Origin: Caldifarciminota bacterium
GTDB lineage: Bacteria; Hydrothermota; Tepidihabitantia; Tepidihabitantales; Tepidihabitantaceae
DNA length: 12,908 nucleotides
Direction of reading: 5' to 3'
Assembly (NCBI GenBank): GCA_011049385.1
Contig: DSBX01000128.1
Location: forward strand, 1 to 12,908
Part shown: positions 8,290-12,908 of the stretch, piece after piece
Numbering within the stretch: position 1 is the first letter of the stretch
Layout of the letters: each line of letters opens with the position of its first letter
Position numbers and translations under genes: made by a program
Notes under the pieces: generated by a model
What the model saw: only the letters and a program-made list of their open reading frames with translations
Database searches by the model: none
Told to the model about the DNA's origin: nothing

Positions 8290-8443
8290 GCCGGTGTGCG
8301 GCCTGCGCGTGCCGTGTCGAGTCGCGCACCTCGGCCTCCGTTTTCTCCCCCGGCAGGCAAAGCGGAATCGGCCGGATGGAACGGGGCACAGTTGAAAACA
8401 GCCTCTCCGGACACGGCGATGCCGCCGCCCGGTCCTCCGTCAT
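8264..8443 (-). CDS. Possible 59-codon leader ORF upstream of the receptor
   Basis: ATG 8443 begins about six bases after the predicted transcription start, and the frame ends in TGA 8266-8264, overlapping the receptor ATG as ATGA. The product (MTEDRAAASPCPERLFSTV..., 59 residues) has no recognisable domain, signal peptide or membrane segment. About 78% of its third positions are G or C, lower than the adjoining genes but higher than the receptor frame's own upstream extension. It may be translated only to couple or control receptor translation, or it may be chance. Confidence 0.25.
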   Translation of the reverse strand: MTEDRAAASPCPERLFSTVPRSIRPIPLCLPGEKTEAEVRDSTRHAQAAHRLIPTRRPG

Positions 8444-8455
8444 CTCAGCCACGGA

Positions 8456-8484
8456 ATGATAGCGGCAAAACGTCGTCCGGTCAA
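8456..8484 (-). promoter_or_regulatory. Promoter of the TonB-dependent receptor
   Basis: On the minus strand, TTGACC (8484-8479, five of six) and TATCAT (8461-8456, five of six) are separated by exactly 17 bases. Transcription should start near 8449, giving a leader of about 180 nt before ATG 8267. That leader holds the small ORF and the start-codon hairpin. The -35 box lies in the shared dyad. Confidence 0.7.
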
Positions 8485-8508
8485 ACGAGCCCGCCGGGTT
8501 CGCTTGAC
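8480..8508. promoter_or_regulatory. Candidate operator: imperfect 29-bp dyad between divergent promoters
   Basis: Bases 8480-8508 are symmetric about 8494, with 12 of 14 pairs matching (mismatches at 8485/8503 and 8489/8499). The outer parts are the two facing -35 boxes, which are self-symmetric by nature. The inner arms (CGAgCCCG and CGGGtTCG) add symmetry the promoters do not require. A dimeric regulator bound here would cover both -35 boxes and could control the receptor and the zinc-ribbon operon together. Confidence 0.45.
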
Positions 8509-8531
8509 GGTTCGGTGCGGGCCGATATACT
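8504..8531 (+). promoter_or_regulatory. Promoter of the zinc-ribbon-lspA-desulfurase operon
   Basis: TTGACG (8504-8509, five of six) and TATACT (8526-8531, five of six) have a 16-base spacer. The predicted transcription start, seven bases past the -10, is A8538. This is also the A of an ATG that opens a 12-codon frame. The main start, GTG 8570, follows about 32 nt into the transcript. Confidence 0.75.
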
Positions 8532-8537
8532 CCCGTC

Positions 8538-8576
8538 ATGCCGCAATGTGCCGGAGAGGAGGCCCTGCCGTGCTGA
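8538..8576 (+). CDS. Possible 12-residue leader peptide
   Basis: ATG 8538 coincides with the predicted transcription start and encodes MPQCAGEEALPC, ending in TGA 8574-8576. The stop overlaps the GTG start of the next gene (8570-8572). If leaderless initiation works in this organism, ribosomes would traverse the Shine-Dalgarno and terminate on the downstream start. Only geometry supports it; there is no independent evidence of translation. Confidence 0.2.
   Translation: MPQCAGEEALPC
8553..8562 (+). promoter_or_regulatory. Shine-Dalgarno that fixes the zinc-ribbon gene start
   Basis: GGAGAGGAGG lies seven bases before GTG 8570. The alternative in-frame ATG at 8546 is upstream of this site and has no ribosome-binding sequence, so GTG 8570 is preferred. 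Confidence 0.75.
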
Positions 8577-9538
8577 ACGACCCGAGAGTTGTCCGGCTGT
8601 TCGAGGTGCTCACCACGAGCGAGAACGCCCGGGTCGAGCCGGTGTTCGCGCCGCGGGCCGACGGCTGGGTGAGTTACCCCGAGGTCGAGGAGCAACTCGG
8701 AGTGGACGCCGCCTACGCGGCCCGCCTGCTCGAGGACCTCTGCCGGCTCGGCTACCTGCGCCGCGAGTTCCACGAAAGCGTCCAGTTCTGCCCGGTCTGC
8801 AACTCGCAGGACCTCAAGCTCGTCTGCCGCTGTCACAAGTGCGGGTCCCGGTACCTGGTGCGCAAGCGGGTGCTGGAACACAAGGCCTGCGGTCTGTGCG
8901 CGCCGGAGGAAGAGTTCGAGCGCGAAGGCACGCGCCCGGGCGGGGATGCCGGGCCGCGCTTCTGTCCCAAGTGCCGGAGCGAGATGACGCTTGTCGGCGC
9001 GGACTACGAGGACCGGGGCACCCGCTACCGCTGTGGCGACTGTACGGAACTGGTCGAGGAGCCGGTCGAGGAGTGGCACTGTCGGAGTTGCCGTCGCGTC
9101 TTCGGCAAGGCGATGCTCCGTTACGAGACCCTGCACCGCTACGCGGTCAACAAGGCCCAACTCGCCCGCCTCCGGGTCGAGCGGATTCCCAAGGCCCGAG
9201 TGCGCGATTTCCTCACCCGCGAGGGCTACGAGGTCCAGGAGACGGTGCACGCGGTCGGCCGGTCCGGGGCCGAGCACGAGATTGACCTGCTCGCGACCAA
9301 GCGTTCCGGTCCGCTCGAACACCGCATCGTCGTCGGCTTCGCCAGCGACGAGAAGCCGGTCGAGAGCGAGGAGGTCATCAAGCTCTACGCCAAGGCCTAT
9401 GACGTCAACGCGCAGGACATCATCATGGTCGCCTCGCCCGGGCTCAGCGACGACGCCCGCAGTTTCGCCGGCCATTACCACATCAGGGTTTTCGATTCCG
9501 AACAGCTCAACCGCGCGGACGTCGAGCTGAATGTCTGA
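8570..9538 (+). CDS. Winged-helix, TackOD1-like zinc-ribbon protein with degenerate restriction-endonuclease-fold domain
   Basis: 322 residues in three parts. Residues ~5-70 look like a winged helix (VSYPEVEEQLGVDAAYAARL, EDLCRLGYLRR). Residues ~72-192 carry six CxxC pairs (74/77, 88/91, 107/110, 132/135, 155/158, 171/174) and the signature pieces LEHKACG, EEEFE, FCPKC, LVGADYEDRG and YRCGDC. These resemble the TackOD1 zinc-ribbon domain (PF18551), a predicted output domain first noted in archaeal signalling proteins. Residues ~205-315 resemble an Mrr-like nuclease fold (GAEHEIDLLATK, PVESEEVIKLYAKAYD). D239 is present, but the strand that normally carries E-x-K reads VVGFA. The role is unknown: perhaps a DNA- or RNA-binding regulator. 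It is the first gene of an operon with lspA and the desulfurase. The TackOD1 match is from memory of the cysteine pattern and needs a profile search. Confidence 0.8.
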   Translation: MLNDPRVVRLFEVLTTSENARVEPVFAPRADGWVSYPEVEEQLGVDAAYAARLLEDLCRLGYLRREFHESVQFCPVCNSQDLKLVCRCHKCGSRYLVRKRVLEHKACGLCAPEEEFEREGTRPGGDAGPRFCPKCRSEMTLVGADYEDRGTRYRCGDCTELVEEPVEEWHCRSCRRVFGKAMLRYETLHRYAVNKAQLARLRVERIPKARVRDFLTREGYEVQETVHAVGRSGAEHEIDLLATKRSGPLEHRIVVGFASDEKPVESEEVIKLYAKAYDVNAQDIIMVASPGLSDDARSFAGHYHIRVFDSEQLNRADVELNV

Positions 9539-9559
9539 GCCGGGACGGCTCCGGGTTCC

Positions 9560-10105
9560 TTGAGCGCGCGTCGGCTGTTCGTCTGGTCCGCCGTCCTCGC
9601 GCTGTTTCTCGACCAGCTTACGAAACTGCTGGTGCAGGGCGCGTACATGACCGGGCCGCCCGAGACCTGGCGGGGTGTCCGCCTGCTCGGCGAGGTGCTG
9701 TCAATCACGCCGGTGGCGAACCCGGACGGGCTGTTCAGCTGGAGCTACGGGCCGCGGTTCATGTACATCGTTCTGCCGTTGTTCGGCATAGGTCTGGTCA
9801 TCTGGTTCGCGCTCCGCAACCGGGACCGCTGGTCATCGGCCGCCTACGGGCTGATTCTCGGCGGCGCGGTCGGCAACCTCATTGACCGGGTGCGGCTGGG
9901 CTGGGTCATTGACTTCATTGACTTCCGCCTGCCCCAGTTCCGGTTCCGCTGGTTCACCTTCAACCTCGCCGACGCCTTCCTCGTCGTCGGTATCCTTCTC
10001 CTGCTCGCCCGGGGGTTGTTCGGCCGGAAGTCGCCGGCGGCCGCGACGGCGGAACCGGACGCCCCGCCTGCGCCCGACCATGAGACGGGTTTACCTCGAC
10101 CATAA
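9560..10105 (+). CDS. lspA: Lipoprotein signal peptidase (signal peptidase II)
   Basis: 181 residues with four predicted membrane helices. LspA cuts the signal peptide from diacylglyceryl-modified prolipoproteins at the inner membrane. Family motifs are DQLTK (18-22), a variant NPDGLFS (54-60; usually N-x-G-A-A-F), LGGAVGNLIDR (100-110), and the catalytic aspartates D118 in VIDFID and D138 in FNLADAF. Start: no ATG or GTG lies between the preceding in-frame TGA (9536-9538) and M30, which is past the first helix, so TTG 9560 is the only reasonable choice. It has no clear Shine-Dalgarno and is probably coupled to the gene 21 bases upstream. The hydrophilic tail after residue ~155 is low-complexity and overlaps the next gene by 26 bases. 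Confidence 0.93.
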   Translation: MSARRLFVWSAVLALFLDQLTKLLVQGAYMTGPPETWRGVRLLGEVLSITPVANPDGLFSWSYGPRFMYIVLPLFGIGLVIWFALRNRDRWSSAAYGLILGGAVGNLIDRVRLGWVIDFIDFRLPQFRFRWFTFNLADAFLVVGILLLLARGLFGRKSPAAATAEPDAPPAPDHETGLPRP

Positions 10106-11243
10106 CTCGACGACCCCGGTTGACCCGCGGGTAGCCGAAGCGGTCCGGCCCTATCTCGCCGAGTTGTTCGGCAATCCCTCGAACCTGCACAGCTTTGGCC
10201 GCGAGTGCGCCGAGGGTCTGGCCGGGGCGCGCGAGCAGGTCGCCGGGCTCATCGGCGCCGAACCCGGCGAAGTCTATTTCACCGGTAGCGGCTCGGAGTC
10301 GGATAACTGGGCGGTAATCGGCACAGTGCTCCGGCACCAGGACCGGGGCCGGCACATCATCGCCAGCCCGGTCGAGCACGGCGCGGTGCTGGAGTCGGTG
10401 CGCTATCTCTGCCGTCGGGGTTTCGAGGCGACCTGGCTCCGGGTGGACGAGCACGGGCTGGTGGACCCGGACGAGGTCCGCCGCGCCATCCGGCCGGACA
10501 CGATTCTCGTGACGGTGATGCTCGCCAACAACGAAATCGGCACGCTCGAACCGGTGGCGGAGATTGCCGCCGTCTGCCGCGAGCGGGGCGTCATCTGCCA
10601 CACCGACGCCGTCGCGGCCGCGGGCAAGACCGAGATCAACGTCGCGGCGCTCGGGGTGGACCTGCTGACGATTTCCGGGCACAAGCTCCACGCGCCCAAG
10701 GGCGTCGGTGCGCTCTACATCCGGGACCGGGTCGAAATTGACCCGCTGATTCACGGCGGGCACCAAGAGCGGGGGATGCGGGCCGGGACCGAGAACGTGC
10801 CGGGCATCGTCGGGCTGGGCAAAGCCTGCGAACTGCTGGCGCGGGAATGGCCGGACAACGCGAAGCGAATGCGCGCCAACCGGGATCGGCTCGAGGCGGG
10901 CATCCTGGCGCGGATTCCCGAGGTCCGGCGCAACGGGCACCCGGAACGGCGGATTCCAAACACCAGCCACTTCAGCATCGCCCATGTCGAGGGCGAGGCG
11001 TTGCTCCTGAGTCTGGATCTCGAGGGCGTCGCGCTCGCTTCCGGCTCGGCCTGCTCGGCGGGCACGACCGGGGCTTCGCCCACGCTCGAAGCCATCGGTG
11101 TGCCGCCGCTCTACCGCAACTCGCCGCTCCGCTTCTCGCTCGGCCCGGAAACCACCGCGGACGACGTTGACTACACGCTCGATGTGCTCGAGGCGGTCGT
11201 CAAGCGACTGCGTGATATCTCGCCGACCTGGCGGCGCGCTTAG
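10080..11243 (+). CDS. Cysteine desulfurase, NifS/IscS type
   Basis: 387 residues, full length for this PLP enzyme family. It should take sulfur from cysteine as an enzyme persulfide for Fe-S clusters or tRNA thiolation. Visible residues: YLDHNSTTPV at the N-terminus, phosphate loop TGSGSESDN (68-76), H100 stacking on PLP, ANNEIG (149-154), D176 in HTDAVAAAGK, Schiff-base K202 in SGHKLHAPKG, GMRAGTENV, and catalytic C325 in SGSACSAG, the long-loop group I type. The conserved Gln three residues after D176 is Ala (A179). ATG 10080 overlaps lspA by 26 bases and lacks a Shine-Dalgarno, suggesting coupling. No iscU-like scaffold gene is adjacent, so nifS, iscS or a tRNA-modification role cannot be separated. 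Confidence 0.92.
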   Translation: MRRVYLDHNSTTPVDPRVAEAVRPYLAELFGNPSNLHSFGRECAEGLAGAREQVAGLIGAEPGEVYFTGSGSESDNWAVIGTVLRHQDRGRHIIASPVEHGAVLESVRYLCRRGFEATWLRVDEHGLVDPDEVRRAIRPDTILVTVMLANNEIGTLEPVAEIAAVCRERGVICHTDAVAAAGKTEINVAALGVDLLTISGHKLHAPKGVGALYIRDRVEIDPLIHGGHQERGMRAGTENVPGIVGLGKACELLAREWPDNAKRMRANRDRLEAGILARIPEVRRNGHPERRIPNTSHFSIAHVEGEALLLSLDLEGVALASGSACSAGTTGASPTLEAIGVPPLYRNSPLRFSLGPETTADDVDYTLDVLEAVVKRLRDISPTWRRA

Positions 11244-11665
11244 ACGTCGAACAGCACGACCGCCCGCCAGCCTTCGGGCATCCGCTCCAGCCGGTAGTCG
11301 TGGTAGGTCGGGCTCTTCACTTCCAGCTTCGGCCGGTGGCGGGCCGGGTCGAACGGTTCGCCGGTGAACTCGGCGTGGAGTCCGGTCCCGTCCGGCGCGA
11401 GCGTGATTGACTCGACCCGGCGCAACGCGAAGCCCCGGGTTTCGAACAGGAAGAGCAGTTCCCTCAGCCAGTCCAGGAACAGCGCGTCGCGGTCCTCGGC
11501 CTCGAGCGCGAGCTCGTGGCGTTCCCGCGAACGCACCGCCTCCCGGTCGAGCATCGAGGCGAAGAGTCCTTCGGCCGCGACCCGGAACAGGTCCACGAGG
11601 CCCGGCGCGGTGAACTCCAGCTTCAGGTCCGAGGTGTGAGCGAGCCGGCGCCAGCCCCGGGGCAA
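11240..11665 (-). CDS. Archease family protein
   Basis: About 141 residues, typical for archease (PF01951). Archease helps the RNA ligase RtcB become guanylylated and turn over in tRNA splicing or RNA repair. Hallmarks are LAHTSDLKLEF near the N-terminus (HTAD in most members), LFLDWLRELLFLFETRGFAL in the centre, the KSPTYHDYRLE motif, and a C-terminal FDV whose Asp is the usual metal-binding residue. Start: TTG 11665, one base after the regulator stop, gives the short N-terminus seen in the family; TTG 11680, overlapping the regulator gene, would add five residues. Neither has a Shine-Dalgarno. No RtcB gene is in the window. It is the last gene of the kinase-regulator operon, and its TAA overlaps the convergent desulfurase stop. 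Confidence 0.88.
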   Translation of the reverse strand: MPRGWRRLAHTSDLKLEFTAPGLVDLFRVAAEGLFASMLDREAVRSRERHELALEAEDRDALFLDWLRELLFLFETRGFALRRVESITLAPDGTGLHAEFTGEPFDPARHRPKLEVKSPTYHDYRLERMPEGWRAVVLFDV

Positions 11666-11666
11666 C

Positions 11667-12044
11667 TCAGTTCGCGGCAAGGCCGGCGACCCGGCGTATC
11701 AGCCGGACCATCTCGTGCGGTTCCACCGGCTTGAACACCACTCCGCCGATGTCCATCGCCATCGCCTGCCGGGCCAGCTCGGTGTCGGTGTAGGCGGTGA
11801 TGACAACGAACTTCATCGCCGGGTGCGCGGCCCGGAGGCGGTTGATGAGCTCGATGCCGTTGAGCCCGGGCAGGACCAGGTCAATCACCGCCAGCGCGAA
11901 TTCGGTGGTTTCCGCCTGCCGGAGCGCGCGTTCGGCGTCGGTCACGGCGGTCACCTCGAAGCCGTTGATGGACAGGATGTCGGCCAGGGTCTCGACTATG
12001 CCATTGTTGTCGTCCACCAGCAACAGCGGAAGCGATTCTGCCAT
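11667..12044 (-). CDS. Single-domain response regulator (CheY-like receiver)
   Basis: 125 residues, a receiver domain with no output domain. Acidic pocket D11/D12 (LLLVDDNN), phosphoacceptor D55 (AVIDLVLPGLNG), switch T83 (VVITAYTD) and K105 (VVFKPVEP) are all present, so it should accept a phosphoryl group. As a stand-alone receiver it would act by protein contact or as a phosphorelay intermediate. Start: ATG 12044 has a strong GGAGGAGGT; an upstream in-frame TTG at 12065 overlaps the kinase stop and was rejected. It lies 17 bases after the kinase-like gene, an evident partner, although that protein lacks the histidine. The following archease gene begins at its stop codon. Confidence 0.93.
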   Translation of the reverse strand: MAESLPLLLVDDNNGIVETLADILSINGFEVTAVTDAERALRQAETTEFALAVIDLVLPGLNGIELINRLRAAHPAMKFVVITAYTDTELARQAMAMDIGGVVFKPVEPHEMVRLIRRVAGLAAN

Positions 12045-12047
12045 CGC

Positions 12048-12056
12048 ACCTCCTCC
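12048..12056 (-). promoter_or_regulatory. Strong Shine-Dalgarno that fixes the response-regulator start
   Basis: The minus strand reads GGAGGAGGT, then GCG, then ATG 12044. The 5' GGAGG is seven bases from the start codon. It occupies the gap between the kinase-like stop (12062) and the regulator. Confidence 0.8.
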
Positions 12057-12061
12057 GGTTG

Positions 12062-12769
12062 TCAATGCCTGCGAAAGCGGAAGCGAACGGTCGTGCCCTG
12101 GCCCGGGGCGCTTTCGATCTCCAGCGTGCCGCCGTTGGCCCCGACCAGGGCGCGGGTGGTCGGCAGGCCCAGCCCGGTCCGGCCGGTCGAAGTCGTAAAG
12201 AGCGGCTCGCCCGCGCGGGCGAGCACTTCCGGGCTCATCCCCGGGCCGTCGTCGGTCACCTCGATGACCGTCTCGCCGTTCCCGGCGCGACAGACGACCC
12301 GGACCGTGCCGCCGTCGGACAGTACCTGGGCGCTGTTGGTAAGGACATTGGCGAGCGCGAGACTGAGCTGGACCGGGTCACAGAACAGCGAGGCGCTGGG
12401 CGGGATGGCGGTCTCGACCCGGATATCGTCGAGCAGGCCGGCGCGGTCAACCGCCGCGGCGACGACCACTTCGACATCCGACAGCGACCGGTCCGGCGGG
12501 GCGGCGGTGGTGAGGCCGGCCAGGTTGTCAACCATCCCGGTGATGGTGCGGATTTCGCGGAGCAGGATGCCGAGGTGGCGGCGGACCTTCTCGGCGGTGT
12601 TCGTGTCAAGCTGGATATTCAGGAAGTAGACCGCGTTGCGCATCACGGCGAGCGGCTGGCGCAACTCGCCGGACAGGCGGGAAGCCAGTCGGCCGACGCC
12701 GGCCAGTTCGTCGGGCCGAAGCCGGGGTGACTGCTCGTCGCCGTTGCTCTTTCCAGCCGTCGGGTTCAT
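12062..12769 (-). CDS. Histidine-kinase-like protein lacking the phosphoacceptor histidine
   Basis: 235 residues, soluble, with no sensor domain or membrane helix. Residues ~20-88 form a DHp-like two-helix segment: GVGRLASRLSGELRQPL (24-40), then RNAVYFLN. In the usual (S/A)HELR-x-PL H-box the His position is G34; the only His nearby (H65) lies in the second helix. The ATPase domain looks complete: N-box LANVLTNSAQ with N145, DDGPG (173-177), PLFTT (189-193), G-box TGLGLP, and a normal C-terminus (GQGTTVRFRF). ATP binding is likely, but ordinary autophosphorylation is not. It may be a pseudokinase, a phosphatase, or use another residue. ATG 12769 has no Shine-Dalgarno and lies eight or nine bases past the -10, so a leaderless mRNA is likely. 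It is first in an operon with the response regulator. Confidence 0.88.
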   Translation of the reverse strand: MNPTAGKSNGDEQSPRLRPDELAGVGRLASRLSGELRQPLAVMRNAVYFLNIQLDTNTAEKVRRHLGILLREIRTITGMVDNLAGLTTAAPPDRSLSDVEVVVAAAVDRAGLLDDIRVETAIPPSASLFCDPVQLSLALANVLTNSAQVLSDGGTVRVVCRAGNGETVIEVTDDGPGMSPEVLARAGEPLFTTSTGRTGLGLPTTRALVGANGGTLEIESAPGQGTTVRFRFRRH

Positions 12770-12777
12770 TGGAAGTG

Positions 12778-12806
12778 AGTTTAGCCGCAGCGTGGCGGAC
12801 TGTCAA
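12778..12806 (-). promoter_or_regulatory. Promoter of the kinase-regulator-archease operon, predicted leaderless
   Basis: The minus strand has a perfect TTGACA (12806-12801), a 17-base spacer and TAAACT (12783-12778, four of six). The next bases are CACTTCCA and then ATG 12769. The first purines at a normal distance are A12770 and A12769, so the transcript would begin at or within one base of the start codon. Confidence 0.7.
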
Positions 12807-12908
12807 CAGGACGGGGCTTGAGCACGAAGAAGGACGCCGGACGGCGAGAGCTTCGTTCCGGCCCGGCCGGGAGCGTTTCAGCGCCGGGCGGTGAGCGGGG
12901 CGGTGGCG
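12807..12908. other. Unassigned right edge
   Basis: No gene can be called in these 102 bases. On the minus strand a frame entering from outside ends at TGA 12880-12878 (ATAPLTARR then stop) with G or C at every third position, so it may be the tail of an upstream gene. The palindrome CCCGGCCGGG (12862-12871) just after that stop could belong to a terminator. A plus frame from TTG 12818 is also open to the edge. Too little sequence is present to choose. Confidence 0.2.

Noticed and set aside
8268..8414. Extended N-terminus of the receptor to GTG 8414
   Set aside because: The added ~49 residues would put the hydrophobic export segment internally, and their third-position G+C (about 60%) is far below that of the gene.
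8267..8450. Thiamine (TPP) or cobalamin riboswitch in the receptor leader
   Set aside because: The leader has GGCTGAGATGACGG (8450-8437), recalling the THI-box start, but the downstream GAACCTGA and CCAGCG-type parts are absent, and no B12-box pattern was found.
9537..9551. Small hairpin (GAGCC/GGCTC) between the zinc-ribbon gene and lspA
   Set aside because: Only five base pairs with no U-run; too weak for a terminator, and the genes look co-transcribed.

Overview
The window is bacterial, very GC-rich (about two thirds G+C by eye) and densely coded. It carries nine protein genes (one cut by the left edge) plus short leader features; no rRNA, tRNA, CRISPR array or insertion sequence is visible. 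A TonB-dependent outer-membrane receptor, prolipoprotein signal peptidase and a secreted gingipain-type (C25) protease point to a diderm, non-proteobacterial organism. The mix of a C25 protease, a zinc-ribbon protein of a type also known from archaea, and archease recalls uncultured candidate phyla near the FCB group (for example WOR-3). That placement is inference only.

Left half (1-8450), minus strand, read right to left: a TonB-dependent receptor (8267-6153), a DUF362 protein (6097-4973), a Na+/phosphate-cotransporter-like protein with a C-terminal PhoU-like helical region (4954-2906), and a C25 cysteine protease (2609 to beyond the left edge). DUF362 and the cotransporter form an operon with an 18-nt gap. 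The DUF362 promoter lies in the 55-nt gap after the receptor gene. The protease has its own promoter.

Centre (8456-8531): two divergent sigma70-type promoters whose -35 boxes sit inside one imperfect 29-bp dyad. They drive the receptor leftward and a winged-helix/zinc-ribbon/nuclease-fold protein rightward. Both genes have a short open frame between promoter and start codon that overlaps the start codon.

Right half: the zinc-ribbon gene is followed on the plus strand by lspA and a NifS/IscS-type cysteine desulfurase (8570-11243). On the minus strand a histidine-kinase-like protein, a single-domain response regulator and an archease form an operon (12769-11240). The desulfurase and archease genes converge and share bases of their stop codons.

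Most notable: the kinase-like protein has Gly where the phosphoacceptor His should be; the nuclease-fold domain lacks a normal E-x-K; the desulfurase lacks the conserved PLP-contacting Gln; the cotransporter has Arg for Gln in its second QSS motif; and near-consensus promoters sit so close to the DUF362 and kinase start codons that both mRNAs are probably leaderless. Only three of the nine genes show a clear Shine-Dalgarno sequence.
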